NCBI GenBank assembly: GCA_964035575.1
Contig: OZ037917.1
Span: 372,001 to 436,000 of the forward strand
Direction: 5' to 3'
Length of the DNA stretch: 64,000 nucleotides
Source: Rhynchopus sp. YZ270_cl-10
Taxonomy: Eukaryota; Euglenozoa; Diplonemea; Diplonemida; Diplonemidae
The notes below the pieces were generated by a model that was not told the origin of the DNA, did not search any database, and saw nothing but the letters and a program-made list of their open reading frames with translations. Shown here in pieces: positions 23,022-33,970 of the stretch (its first letter is position 1; each line of letters begins with the position of its first letter). The position numbers and the translations under genes are program-made.

Positions 23022-23411
23022 TAAGCAAAAAAAAAGGGTCCATCCAGAGAGAAAAAATGCAAGGAATAGTATAACACAGGGTAAAAAAAAATCCTTTGAA
23101 AATGAACAAGCTTCACGTGGTCACATTTTTTTTAAAAAAGGAAGGGGGGGGAGAGAAAAAAAAGCAATTAAAAAAAAAAATGATTCGCCAGTGTTAGCTT
23201 TATCACGTACAACCTCTTAATTGCGTGTAAAAAATTGTTGAATTTTTTTGCATGCAAAGCCTCTTTTGGGGGGGTTAGTGAAACGAAAAGAATAAAATTC
23301 ATTTTTTTTTATATCAAACGTGTTCTTCGTATTATCTTGCTTTCATTCCTGCACACCTAGCTCTCTAGAAATGCAAACCGGAAGGAGTTAGTCTGCGGGC
23401 ATTGTTTTCGT

Positions 23412-23625
23412 ATGGTGTGTTCCGGGGTATCGAAAAATACAGATTTTCATTTCAATCCACAAACCCTTCGCAAAAAAACATGGAATATACAGTGGTTTAC
23501 AAAGTTCCGCCTAAAGTATTTCAATTCCGCCTTTAGTTTAGACGTAAACTTTGTTTAACCACTGCACTATGTTGTGAAGAGTTGTGAAGATGTGTGAAGT
23601 CCCACACCCCCCCGGAACACACCAT
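23412..23625. repeat. nested inverted repeat
   Basis: A 16-bp perfect pair ATGGTGTGTTCCGGGG / CCCCGGAACACACCAT encloses a second pair (GTGGTTTACAAAGTT at 23492-23506 with AACTTTGTTTAACCAC at 23547-23562). No coding content. Confidence 0.55.
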
Positions 23626-23775
23626 CATAGATATTTAAAAAAAAATAGAAAAAAAAGATTGGATTGGAGGGAACACCTTACTGGGTCAGATGAAGAATAA
23701 AAGGGTCAGTCAGAACCAAAAAAAAAATCAAAATGAACGTACAGTCGATAGACCAAAGTGTGGATTGAAGAAAAA

Positions 23776-23814
23776 GTGAAGCATAGTACAAACGCCTCTG
23801 GGACGCAGGGACTG
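23776..23814 (+). repeat. stem-loop family C, weakened stem
   Basis: GTGAAGCATAGTACAAACGC, then GACGCAGGGACTGA; the closing stem is reduced to AGT/ACT. Confidence 0.6.
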
Positions 23815-23890
23815 AAAAAAAAATACTCCGTAAAGAGAAGAAAAAAATCAAAACTGAAAACTTTAATGAAAGAGGCATTGGCTTTTTTTC

Positions 23891-23920
23891 CGTTTACGTT
23901 TACGTTTACGTTTACGTTTA
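23891..23920. repeat. hexamer array CGTTTA x5
   Basis: Five tandem CGTTTA units. Not a known telomere unit, and isolated. Confidence 0.8.
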
Positions 23921-24578
23921 AAAAAATGCCGCGTATCCCCTGCACTGAAAAAAAGAACGTTTGAAATATGAGTTTTTTTTACGGAAACACACTATTGCAC
24001 GATCAAAAAAAATTAACTAAACATAACATTATACCAACTGATCTGTCCTTTACTAATCTACTACATATGTCGTGTTTTCGTTTCAGCACACTTCGGGTGT
24101 GCACAACAAATTTTTTTTTGGTTATTTACACACGTTGTACGTAATCATCGACCCTTTTTTCTCCCCCCTCTTGAAAGGGTACAAACACAGTCCTTACTAC
24201 CTTCCTTTACAAGATCCTGGTGTGCCTCATTTCCTTCTTTTTTTTCGCGAAGAAAAGCAAGCATATTGTTTTGGCGACTTTCACCAAAAAAAAAAAAAAA
24301 AAAAAAAAGTCTCTAAAAAAAGGGCGAGAATTTTTCACAGCGCAAAAGGGCACCAAAAAATCCTTTGAAAACAAAAGCTAAAAACGCTGTGAAAACAAAA
24401 AAACAAAAACAAAGAAAGCCACGTTCATTTAGGTGCAAAAGAGATGCAGAATGCAAGGCACCACAACGAGCCATCAACAGTGTAAGACAAATAAACGCGG
24501 GGGGAGGGTATGGGAAGTGACGTGTAAGTGTATTGTGAAGGGGGGATGAACGGCATCTTTGGGTGGGGGGAGTGGTGG

Positions 24579-24686
24579 TGGCTGTATTGTGTTAACTGCC
24601 CATCATAGTACATAATACACATCACAATACAGCTGTATTGTGATGTGTATCATGTACTATGATGGGCAATTAACACAATACAGCCA
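24579..24686. repeat. 108-bp palindrome
   Basis: Two 54-bp arms meeting at CAG|CTG (24632/24633) with two mismatches and no spacer; ends TGGCTGTATTGTG / CACAATACAGCCA. Could extrude as a cruciform or make a long hairpin RNA. No open frame of note. Confidence 0.8.
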
Positions 24687-24827
24687 CTAGGGGAGAGAAT
24701 AGCATTTCTTTAATGGGGGGCAAATGGGGGAGCAATCGGGGGGAATCGAGGACACACTATGTAATCCTAATATACCTCCTTTTTTTTACGACACATCTGT
24801 CATTGTTCCTATATTAATATGCACATG

Positions 24828-24926
24828 CACGGTGGCCCTGTCAGGTATCAATACGTGGTATTGATTTCACCCTGTTTCTTTTGGGCCCCGTCGCCCGTTA
24901 CGTCATGTCCAAATAGGGCCACCGTG
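24828..24926. mobile_element. MITE-like element with 12-bp inverted ends
   Basis: CACGGTGGCCCT at 24828-24839 and its perfect inverse at 24915-24926. Its end resembles that of 26176-26291 (GGTGGCCAG). No target duplication recognised. Confidence 0.5.
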
Positions 24927-25275
24927 TGGCTGTCCTGGTTCTTCGTTTTACCTTATAAAAAAAATCAACAAAGGAATTGCTTCAAGACCAACAAGGGGAG
25001 GGGAAAAGAGGATATTGTGTATAACAACCAACACAAAAAAAAGAGGTTGGATTGTGCAAAGAACACAAACAAAAAGTAAGGGATATTTTATTGGGAGGGG
25101 GGGGGGGGGGGGGGGCAAATGCCACTAGTTGGGTACCTTTCACCTCTTCTTATTATTAGCTGTTTTTGCTGTCGATTTTTCGCATCACTTTTGACAGAGA
25201 TTTTGACAACAAAACAAAAAAATAGCTATTTTTTTTTAAAGTGGGGAGGAAGGAAATAAATTTTCAATGTCCGGC

Positions 25276-25308
25276 ATTAGTGTAAACACCTGGGATGTGC
25301 TCCACTAT
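25276..25308 (+). repeat. stem-loop family A, minimal
   Basis: ATTAGTGTAAACACCTGGGA TGTGCTCCACTAT; lacks the TTGTTGG lead. Confidence 0.5.
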
Positions 25309-25624
25309 CCATTTTTTTTTATAAAAAAAAATCTGGCACGGTGCGTGTTGGGGTGCTTGAGGTCCCTCAATCCCCAACAGCCCCGAGGTGGAACCGCACT
25401 GAGGGGGGAATAATATAATGACCAACTGAACGAAACAAAAATAAAATCTCTTTTTTTTTTCGTTCTCGCAAAAAGATGAAGTAACAAAAAAATGACATAC
25501 CGCAACATAACGAAAGACTGACCTGGAAAATGTCAGGGTGTTGTGGATGTATGTGTGTTTTTTTAATTTTTTTATGTTTAACTTTGTGGTATCGACAATC
25601 ACCTAAGTTACCCTACCTGTCTGT

Positions 25625-25748
25625 GGTGGCAAATACAACGCGACTACCCTCCCCACGTATCGCGTATTTTACGTTAAAATACGTCTAATACGTGCGATGC
25701 AAATGAAGAAAACCGCTACGTATCACCTATACTACCATATTTGCCACC
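25625..25748. mobile_element. MITE-like element, 11-bp inverted ends
   Basis: GGTGGCAAATA and its perfect inverse TATTTGCCACC bound 124 bp. The interior is rich in ACGTAT/ATACGT palindromes. No clear target duplication. Confidence 0.5.
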
Positions 25749-26066
25749 CCAAACTACTGCCTGGGTGGGTACATTAGGGTCTGTACTCAAGTGTTGGTCG
25801 AAGCCTTTTTTTTTTTTCAAATTCCCCTGCAGGGTTCGATACCCAATGTTGCACACAGGGCGTTTTCAACTCAAAATGGGGAAGAGACGGGGGGCGTTCT
25901 TGAACCCATTTGAATTGTGTGGATACTTGGTTACACAAAAAAAAAAAATGCGTACCCAGAGAGAGAAGGTGGATTCCACTATTTGTTGCTGATAAAACGA
26001 TGACAAAATTATGGAATTTTCTTTGTCAGTACAATGTTGTTCTGTTTTTTTTCTCCCCCTTTTTTT

Positions 26067-26108
26067 CAAGGTTGGAATAGTGTAGTTGCCACATGTGCAA
26101 GCTCCACT
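26067..26108 (+). repeat. stem-loop family A, short form
   Basis: CAAGGTTGGAATAGTGTAG TTGCCACATGTGCAAG CTCCACT; differs from the 18364 copy by one base inside the loop. Confidence 0.75.
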
Positions 26109-26175
26109 GTTTGTTTTTTCGGAAGTTCTCACTACACAACACACTACCTAAGACAGGAAAGGCACAAGGCTACAC

Positions 26176-26291
26176 GGTGGCCAGTTTGAGTGGGACAGCG
26201 TCAAAATGTGACGTTATTTGGGATAGCGTACGCTATCCCGTTTGGGATAGCGGGATAGCGTACGCTATCCCAGGGAGAGCGTCTGGCCACC
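26176..26291. repeat. inverted-repeat element with GGGATAGCGTACGCTATCCC
   Basis: GGTGGCCAG/CTGGCCACC ends. Inside, the 20-bp palindrome named in the call occurs twice (near 26220 and 26250). Followed by tandem CAGGTACC/CAGGCACC units. Confidence 0.5.
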
Positions 26292-26460
26292 CAGGCACCC
26301 AGGTACCCAGGTACCCCCCAATGACATAACGAAGTATCGCTTGAAAGTACCGTTCAATATACGTTGCTTGGTGTGCAGTGAAGTAGGAACACAACAAGGT
26401 ATATCAAACGATAAATCAATCAGATAAACGTTACATCATCGGAAAATTGTTGGCACCGCC

Positions 26461-27268
26461 GCCCTGTCTTCGTATCTATTACGTCGACAGGCCAAACAGC
26501 GTTGGGCTCAGAAGAAGCAGTGTAAAATACTGGGGATCAACATGAGAACCAACTCCCAACAACACAGGCTACCGAAGTAGCAGGTGGGGTGTTGCGGGTG
26601 TTTGGGGTGAAAGAAAATCGATTTTGGTAAGTTCCAGCAGAAAATTCTTAAGTTTGCACTAGTCGAGAGAGGCTTACCCGCTGCAGTGAAGCAGTGCACC
26701 CATTTAAGGATGGAGAAGCGTGACACGCACATACAAGTATGTACGTTACTTCAACAAAGGCTGAATTCTGGTAATTCTAAGGGATGTGAATTCAGCCACC
26801 ACGCAGGTAGTGTTTTAAGGTTCCTAGCTTTGTTCTGCACAGCGGACTTATGACACAAAGGAGTTGCCCCCGCTCTCTTTCGCGCAAACTTAAGAAAATT
26901 CTGAAGTAACTACAACCTGGCGTGCGGGTACAGATGCATTGCTTTGTTCTTTCCTCAAAGTCATATCTGATCTCTCGGGTCTGTACTAAAGTCAGTGTTT
27001 AGATAAGCATCCACTTGACTCGTTCTAACAACCGTCGAAATCTAGAACAAAACAATACACTGCCCCTTCTCACACCAAGCCGCCATGCTTCAAGAGCATG
27101 CCCTGGGCAAAAATTACTCTGGCAAAAATTGGTTTTCTGGGGGAACGCAATATTTTCTTGTGTCTAGTCCTCCGCAAGCAGAGGACAGACTTTCTGGATC
27201 CCGAAGTCGAATTTCTTGCACTAGCTATGCTCCCTGGGTTAAATGGCTATAGCAGTGACTGACTAAGA
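26461..27268. mobile_element. relic related to the core of the 35-37 kb foldback element
   Basis: Its two ends match, inverted and collinear, the core of the foldback: 26461-26610 with about 36430-36575 (shared GAGAACCAACTCCCA, TGTTTGGGGTG) and 27131-27268 with 35604-35741 (shared GGTTTTCTGGGGGAACGCAA). The middle parts do not obviously match, and the long foldback arms are absent. No open frame with a transposase signature. Confidence 0.6.
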
Positions 27269-27522
27269 GAGGTATATAGTAAAAGACTTGCGTCGCTTCC
27301 TGGTCAGATCAGTGTCGGTACGTTTTACGAGAATCAGCCCGATTTAGTTGTAGAGAAAAATGCAAAAGGGAGGGGAAGGTACCGGGTGGAGAATAAGGGG
27401 GGAAGAGAAAATATAAATAAAATCATGAATCAGGAACACAGGCTCCGATATTTGGTTTCCGCACGTGTTGTCGTGAAGAAAACTGGTCATGCAAAAAAGA
27501 AAAAAAAAAAAGACAATTTTTT

Positions 27523-27565
27523 GATAATCTGTTGGTGTAATGTAGCCATCCAGACAGTCTTCACT
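27523..27565 (+). repeat. stem-loop family A, CTTCACT subtype
   Basis: GATAATCTGTTGGTGTAATG TAGCCATCCAGACAGT CTTCACT. Confidence 0.6.
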
Positions 27566-27586
27566 TTCTTTTTATTTTAATTTAAT

Positions 27587-27625
27587 TGTGTTGGATTCGT
27601 GTAGCTACCAAACAGAGTCTTCACT
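27587..27625 (+). repeat. stem-loop family A, CTTCACT subtype
   Basis: GTGTTGGATTCGTGTAGCTA CCAAACAGAGT CTTCACT, 21 bp after the preceding copy. Confidence 0.55.
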
Positions 27626-27766
27626 TTAGGGGGGGTGTAGTCTTAGGGGTGGCGAAGGGGATAATTACCTCCCTCCTCGCCACTCCAATTTGTTGTTTCT
27701 TTTCGACAAGCTGTTGGCAGGAGTTATCCTGTTAGAAGAAGAAGACAAAGAATGAAGAAAATAATT

Positions 27767-27807
27767 GTTTCATACACTATCTATTCTACTGAATAGAAGG
27801 TATAATA
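27767..27807 (+). repeat. stem-loop family E
   Basis: GTTTCATACACTATCTATTC TACT GAATAGAAGGTATAATA. CATAC instead of CATATAC; the inner stem is intact. Confidence 0.7.
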
Positions 27808-28385
27808 AAAGAACAAAAAAAAAATTGTGTTTAATGACAAATAAGGAAGCCCTGCCTCTCCTGGTGGTGCGAGCGCCCAAATACGCTTCGTGAGGGCTGG
27901 ACTGCCTATTTGCAACAATCGTCCTCTTACAAGAACGGGGTAATCTGTCTATTTTGTTTTTATTATTATTGGTCGACTATCACTTTATACCGCTGATATA
28001 AAGATTGTTGTAACTTTTTTTTTTCAACGCTGTTTTTAACTTTTTAATTTGTTGAGCAACCGCAATACTGGGCCATCCTTCGTCTCTCCGTGTTCCTGTG
28101 TTCCTGTGAGAGCTTACTGAGAGCAAGTGAAAAAGAAGAAGAAAAAAACTCTCTCCGTTTCATAGATGGCCCAAATACCGACAGTCTTCATTTTTCTACA
28201 CTCCTTTTTTATTGATATTCTTGAAAAATTATGGGACGAGAAATAGAAAAAAAAAGAGAAAGATTGAATGGGGCACTCCAGGTTCCCATAGATTTTAGAG
28301 CAAACGGGTGTGACGATTGCAAGAAATATATGGAAAGAAGAGATACCAAAACACTGATGTGGGGGGAAGAGAAAAAAAAAAAAAA

Positions 28386-28429
28386 GTGAAGTTGATAGTG
28401 CAAAATGCCTCTGGGACGCAGGCATTGAC
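28386..28429 (+). repeat. stem-loop family C
   Basis: GTGAAGTTGATAGTGCAAAA TGCCTCTGGGACGCAGGCA TTGAC. C to T in ACGCC and GCACT to GCATT (still pairs with AGTGC by G.U). Confidence 0.7.
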
Positions 28430-28818
28430 AAAAAGAAAGAAATAAATAAAGGTAGAAATACCACCATGCCTGAAGTACCGTACAAAAAAAGACCTTCAAT
28501 ATGATTGAAGACAATTTCACTGCTGGCACGGATAATGTCATTTTCCCCCCTAAAAAACATTTTTTAGAAGTGATAAAAAATGCTAAATGCTCTCATGATT
28601 ACTAGTGGTCACCTCAAACTAAATGTTTAAGTACTTTTAAGAAATAGGATTTAATGTGTGATCCGGGGGAAACGCCAGAAGCGGGGAGAAGCTGTCTAAC
28701 AACCTTGTCAGTACGAAGACAACGGACACCCTTTCCTTTTATGCGAGCGTAAATGATTGTTGAGTGCGTTTGTGTGGGGTATTTTTTTTTTTTTTTTTTT
28801 TTTTTCTCTTCATCTTTT

Positions 28819-28853
28819 GATAACTTTGTTGGAGTAGTTGTGCAAGCTCCACT
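28819..28853 (+). repeat. stem-loop family A, internally deleted
   Basis: GATAACTTTGTTGGAGTAGT TGTGCAAG CTCCACT; the GTAGTTGCCAC segment is missing. Confidence 0.55.
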
Positions 28854-29339
28854 TTATTTTGACATCCCCCACCCTTGCCGTGAAAAAATCACCCAGATAT
28901 CCACTTTTCCTTTTCTTATTAAACTGGTGCTCCGGGGGGGGTCGATATTGACAGGTCGCTGATGGGTCATTGACGTAGGGGGTGCCATTTTCTAATTTCC
29001 CTTAGCGACTTTGGGTGGAGAAAAAAAAACACACAAAATGCAATGGTAAATTTAAAAAAGGGCACACCCCTGTCACACCTATATTTGACAGGTCGTTGGC
29101 CGATTTCCGTAAGGACCATAAAGCTCGTATAACTTCTTTTTACAGAGGTTGGAACAACAAAAAACAGTGTCAATGAAAACACCCACCTCATGTTTCGAAA
29201 TCACTCTTCATTTTAAACTTTTTTTGTATTTTTTTTTTTTTTTTGTGTGCTTATCTCGGGGGAATAATAGCTGTTTCGATTGCAAACACGAGAGAGATTT
29301 TTTTTTTGTTTTTTTTTTGTGCGATGAGGTTGGGTTTAA

Positions 29340-30155
29340 CCCTTTGGGGACCGAGCCAAAAAGTTAAAAAATTTTTTTTTGATTTTTTATGAAAAAGGTG
29401 ACCTAAGTTGGGATAAACATAGAGAAAGTCTAAAATTTTGGGTGCAATGGGCTCATTTGGGCTCAGAGGGTCAAAATGTATGTGAGAAAATGATTTTTTG
29501 AAAAACTGCTATTACACTGTGGGTATAGGGCCCGTATACCCAGAAATAGGGTAAAAATGGCAAAATAGGTGGGGGACTCCTTCCTGACCCCTTTTCCCAG
29601 CAACCAGACCTTCAGCTCACCCTTTTTCACACGAGGAGAGGTCATTTTGTGTCAAAAAAGTGCCAAAAAATGGGTGAAAAGGTGTTAGTATTGTGTAATT
29701 GTGGGTAAAGACTTAAAATCTGGGTTTTGGGGTGCTGTGGGGGGTTGCGGAGGGGTGAGCGGGGAAAGGGTGCCCCTGTGCCCATAAAATAACAAAAAAC
29801 ATTATTTTTGGGGCTATATAACCCCAATAAGTCCATTGGAGCCTAAATTTTTGTGATGTCCAAAATTTTTGATTTTTCATCCACCCGCGGGTCCAGGGCA
29901 CACAGTTCAAGAAATTCTCAGAAAAAGGCCAAAAAACGCGTTTTTCAAAAAAAGGGGTTTTCTGAGAAACCACGCTGCGATATTAGGAGAGCATCTTCTT
30001 TTATCGACTCTTATGCATTTTTCAAGAGGGAAACGCCCCTGAGTCCATTAAAGCATGAATTGACCTAATTATCGTCTCCCTGGTACTTTTAGGAAGGGTC
30101 GTAAATAAAAAAAAAAAAAAAAAGACATGTATATATGTCGCTGGTCCCCAAAGGG
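29340..30155. mobile_element. piggyBac-like non-autonomous element
   Basis: 816 bp with 13-bp perfect inverted ends CCCTTTGGGGACC / GGTCCCCAAAGGG, each directly flanked by TTAA (29336-29339 and 30156-30159). TTAA duplication plus CCCTTT-type ends is the signature of the piggyBac superfamily. No transposase frame inside, so mobilised in trans if at all. Confidence 0.75.
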
Positions 30156-30170
30156 TTAAAGAATTTTTAT

Positions 30171-30201
30171 TGTAGTGTAAGCATCTGAGGAAGAGCTCCA
30201 C
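30171..30201 (+). repeat. stem-loop family A, fragment
   Basis: TGTAGTGTAAGCATCTGAGG AAGAG CTCCAC, just outside the piggyBac-like element. Confidence 0.5.
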
Positions 30202-30407
30202 GTTTTTTTTTAAATTATAATTTCCACTCAAGGTCGAAGCCACGAGAGAATATGAATCTAGGCACCCCAGGTAAGTTTCCTGTTGAGATTTTTTTTTTTT
30301 TTTTAGGGAATTGCTTTTTCAGGTCAGGCCAACCTGATGGTATCAAAAAAAAAACTATAGGGGCTTCCTGGGTGCGTTATGGAAAAAAGAAATGCAAAAA
30401 AAAATGG

Positions 30408-30450
30408 GTAAAGTTGATAGTACAAACGCCTCTGGGACGCAGGCACTAAC
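30408..30450 (+). repeat. stem-loop family C, weakened stem
   Basis: GTAAAGTTGATAGTACAAAC GCCTCTGGGACGCAGGCACT; AGTAC faces GCACT. Confidence 0.65.
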
Positions 30451-30559
30451 ACAAATGCAAAAACAAGGTAAGAAGAGAAGAAAGTCAACAGAAAAGTTAG
30501 ATGATTGCTTAACTTGTTGGGCTTAGCTGTTCAATAATGTACATGTTTTTTTTTTTTTT

Positions 30560-30607
30560 GAAAAGTTGGTTTGTATTAGTGTAGACACGCAAGGATGAAC
30601 TCCACTA
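30560..30607 (+). repeat. stem-loop family A, GATGAA subtype
   Basis: GTTGGTTTGTATTAGTGTAG ACACGCAAGGATGAA CTCCACT. Same subtype as at 51325 and 58032. Confidence 0.65.
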
Positions 30608-30660
30608 TACTTTTTTTCTTCTTCGGTATATGGCTCGATTGCGATGTAAGTATATATTTT

Positions 30661-30722
30661 GATAAATTGTTGGAGTAGTGCAGTTGCCTCGGTAGTGTTG
30701 CCACAGTTGTGCAATCTCCACT
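30661..30722 (+). repeat. stem-loop family A, long form
   Basis: GATAAATTGTTGGAGTAGTG CAGTTGCCTCGG, TGTTGCCACAGTTGTGCAAT CTCCACT. Confidence 0.75.
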
Positions 30723-31110
30723 TTCTTTTTTTCGCATAATTGCCAACAAAAGGCTGGAAAGAGGGTGACTAAATGAAACCTGTAAGAAGACCTGGTCTGA
30801 CCCATTATTGAAAAACTATTAAAAAGAGACATCATTTCACAAACGGGGTCGGTACACAAAAAAAGAAAAATCAAAATTTCGTTCATCAAAATTTCGCTTC
30901 GAATTATAAATCAGAAAAGTTCTTGTCTTGGTAAGATGCCTAGATCCTAAGTTCCTATCCTCTCCTCAATGAAAACAATCCCAGTAACAGAGTAATGAAA
31001 AAAAAAAAGAGCAAAGTCAATTTTTAAATTAAAAATTAAAAAAATTCAATTAAAAAAATCACAATGGTTCACAACTGTACTTAGTTCCTCTGTTGGAGAG
31101 GCTGTTCTTC

Positions 31111-31315
31111 AGCCAAGCCAAGCCAAGCCAAGCCAAGCCAAGCCAAGCCAAGCCAAGCCAAGCCAAGCCAAGCCAAGCCAAGCCAAGCCAAGCCAAGCCA
31201 AGCCAAGCCAAGCCAAGCCAAGCCAAGCCAAGCCAAGCCAAGCCAAGCCAAGCCAAGCCAAGCCAAGCCAAGCCAAGCCAAGCCAAGCCAAGCCAAGCCA
31301 AGCCAAGCCAAGCCA
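31111..31315. repeat. perfect AGCCA pentamer array, 41 units
   Basis: 205 bp of uninterrupted AGCCA (TGGCT on the other strand). All six frames are open through it, giving spurious pentapeptide-repeat open frames. Perfection implies recent expansion. Confidence 0.95.
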
Positions 31316-32695
31316 ATAAAAGAGTTGGAAAAATAAAAAACTCAGGACACCTCCAAGGAAAGCAAAAAAAAAACAAAACAAAACTGCGTCTGTAAGAACG
31401 TGCTACAACAGAGAACACACATGGTCGATGCGGGAAACTCTTGGGGAAAGTCCCTCTGACATCACACACCATAAATGACTCACTGCTGGTCAATACGTTA
31501 TGAAAAATGCAATAATCTCACGGGGGGGGAATGGGGTTATTTTTTAGGGGTGAAGAGGGGGAAGTGGTTTTGCCAAAATAAAAGGGTGCAAAATCCATTT
31601 CAGCCCACTGAAAATGACCAAAAAAAAATAAATACTAATGATGAACATAAGCACAGTAACAGCAACAGCATCGAAGGGACAACAACCCCCCTGATAAGCA
31701 TTTATCAGAAGCCCCGAAACCCCTCCATTGCTTATGCCCGCGACTGTAGTTACCTTTAAAAAAAATGTGTGTGGGGTGGGTGGGGGGTTTAATATGCTTT
31801 TTAAGCTGATTGACAAAAGTAAGCATGACGAAAAAAAACTTAAAAATATTAGAAATATTCTGATGTGTTTTCAGACTACCATCAAGGATAGCAGCCACGA
31901 TTTTATGACAAATATCACAAAAAAAAAATAAAAAAAAAATAAATATACTGGAATGTTGCGGGGTAGGGTAAATAAATAGGGGAAGTACTGAGCTAATGTC
32001 CCCACTTTTTTTTTTCTCAATCGCATTGAAGTACTTAGCACCCTTCACCCTCCCCAATGAATAAGTTGTGTATGGTGTTGTACGGGGGGCAGGGTACTGC
32101 CACCATTTAGGCAGGGTTTCACAACATTTCACAACATTTCACACCCACAAGTCCAGCAACGTACGAAAACGTTGCAAAAAGTTGTGAAACCACCCCCGAA
32201 AAGCACCATGTTTTGGGTAATATTTTGTTCTTTGCAAAATTTACCCCCTCAATCCTCCTCCTGATTTAAAAAAAAAAAAAATTAGAAAATACTGATGATC
32301 TAAGTCTTGAAGAGGGATATCACTCCCTCTTTTTTTGTGTTTGTGACAACAGAAAAAGTAACAAAATATGAGGGGAAGATTGAGGTTTGTTTGTTTGTTT
32401 GTTTTTTTTTTTTTTTTGCCGAAACGTAGATTTCTGCTTATATTATAAAGATTGTATTGTATTACTGATTTTTTGTATTGGTGCATACACCCAAGAGAAG
32501 GATGTGCAGCCGGTTATTTTCCGTTTTTTTTTTTTTTGTTTATAAGCTCTTGGGGTAAGAGCATTTATTGGTATTCGGGTTTGAGACAATGAGGTTGGGA
32601 GCCCCCTCTCCTGCTGAACCCAGGTTGCCTGAGTAGGCCGGGGTTGCAGGAAAGGGTTGTTGGTTGAAACATAGGAAAACCTACGTTTCAAAAAA

Positions 32696-32876
32696 GATCG
32701 GGTCTTTTGTTTGTGCGCTCAAAGCCGGGAAAACAAAAAGGTGAAAAAATGTGTTAAACTGAAGTACGGTTGTTGTGGTTAATTGAGTACTCAAAGAAAA
32801 CAAGCAAGCTTCTGTTTTTTTCAATCCGTTTTGTTTGCCCTGCAGCGCTGCCTCCAATCTTTTTAGAATTGACAAC
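32696..32876 (+). repeat. dispersed repeat, copy 1 of pair
   Basis: Shares with 47377-47526 GATCGGGTCTTTT, GTTGTGGTTAATTG, ACTCAAAGAAAACAAGCAAG, CAATCCGTTTT and GCAGCGCTG, ending AGAATTGACAAC. Same orientation; about 50 bp longer than its partner. Confidence 0.7.
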
Positions 32877-32940
32877 AAGTTGTTTTATCAAAAAAGAAGA
32901 AAAAAAACGCAAACTCAGTCACTAAAAAAAGGGGGCAAAA

Positions 32941-32977
32941 GTGCTGTGCAAGCGTCTCTGAGGACGCAGGCACTGAC
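32941..32977 (+). repeat. stem-loop family C, re-paired variant
   Basis: GTGCTGTGCAAGCGTCTCTG AGGACGCAGGCACTGAC. Here GCGTC and GACGC pair perfectly around TCTGAG. Confidence 0.6.
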
Positions 32978-33204
32978 AAAGAAAAGAAAAAAAAAACAAT
33001 TTTTTTTTTCGAACGTACCCCACGTAAACGCAACTAAGGCTACGGGTATGGGTTTAAAAAAAAAAGGGGGGGGTTTGGTGATAAAACACCCTGTCCTTTG
33101 ATGGTATCACAATAAAAAAATCGCATAAATCTGTCAATGACAGATTTTGAGTGCAATAGACTAAGAGGAACACTTCAAGAGAACATTTGGTTTTTTTTAT
33201 TTTT

Positions 33205-33249
33205 AAAAATTGTTGGAAGAGTGTAGTTGCCACCTATGCAAGCTACACT
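33205..33249 (+). repeat. stem-loop family A, perfected outer stem
   Basis: TTGTTGGAAGAGTGTAGTTG CCACCTATGCAAG CTACACT. The 3' arm is CTACAC, so the usual mismatch with GTGTAG is repaired. Confidence 0.7.
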
Positions 33250-33254
33250 GTCTG

Positions 33255-33285
<31 letters not shown>

Positions 33286-33705
33286 GGAAGTGCAATTTTT
33301 TCAGGTCGAAGCGACTTTGAAAAAACGCTATTCTTTTTTAGGCAGGATAACATAATAAAAAAGGGGGGTCCCTGCAGAAACTCAGCAGCGCAGTTAAAAA
33401 AGGGAATTCAAGATAACATGGAGCGCTGTTTTTGTCACCAAATGTGCAAAAAATGCGAAAAACCTCCACATTCATTTTTTTTTTTTTTCGTGCATTATTT
33501 AATCACCCTGTCAGAACGACAGAGAATAATTTTTTTTAAAAAACGTACACAAATCGCCAAAAAGATATTGAGACACACGGGAAAAATAAACCACCCCGTG
33601 CTTGACGGAGTGTGAATGACACATTGTTTTTTTTTTTTAAGGAATAAAATGTAGCTCGTCAGACGCGCATTGAGCGTAATACTGCTGGATCTACCACAAA
33701 GAAAG

Positions 33706-33746
33706 GTTTATAAGATGACCCTAAGCCTCTTTGTGCTTAAGTCACC
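33706..33746 (+). repeat. stem-loop family B
   Basis: GTTTATAAGATGACCCTAAG C, loop CTCTTTGT, GCTTAAGTCACC. Confidence 0.7.
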
Positions 33747-33880
33747 AATCGAAATCGTATGGAAAGCAACGCCTCTTCCCTGGTGTCTCCGGAGTACCAG
33801 AGACCACAGGGCCTTTGTTTGGATATTGAAGAGGAAAGCTTGCAAGATAAAATGTGCATCTCTCTTGTGTATATATCCAT

Positions 33881-33970
33881 CCACCTGATGTTGCCTGAAA
33901 TTTGGAGGAGTTTTGGTGGTATTTAAACACCCCAAACTCCACGAAAATTTCAGGGGGAAAAATCAGGTGG
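33881..33970. repeat. 90-bp palindromic element
   Basis: Arms CCACCTGAT ... CCTGAAATTT ... GGAGTTTTGGTG and their inverse. Hairpin or MITE; no target duplication recognised. Confidence 0.6.

Noticed and set aside
23891-23920. CGTTTA hexamers as telomeric DNA
   Set aside because: Only five units, internal, and not a known telomere motif.
25776-25850. GGTTCGATACC, tRNA T-arm-like sequence
   Set aside because: No acceptor, D-arm or anticodon arm could be fitted around it; a similar TAGGGTCTGTAC context at 39404 lacks it.
19264-28560. Recurrent peptide VPASQRRFALSTS in several minus-strand open frames
   Set aside because: Translation of family C stem-loops; frames around it are unrelated.
31059-31493. 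LAWLG/QAKPS pentapeptide-repeat open frames
   Set aside because: All frames through the AGCCA array are open by construction.
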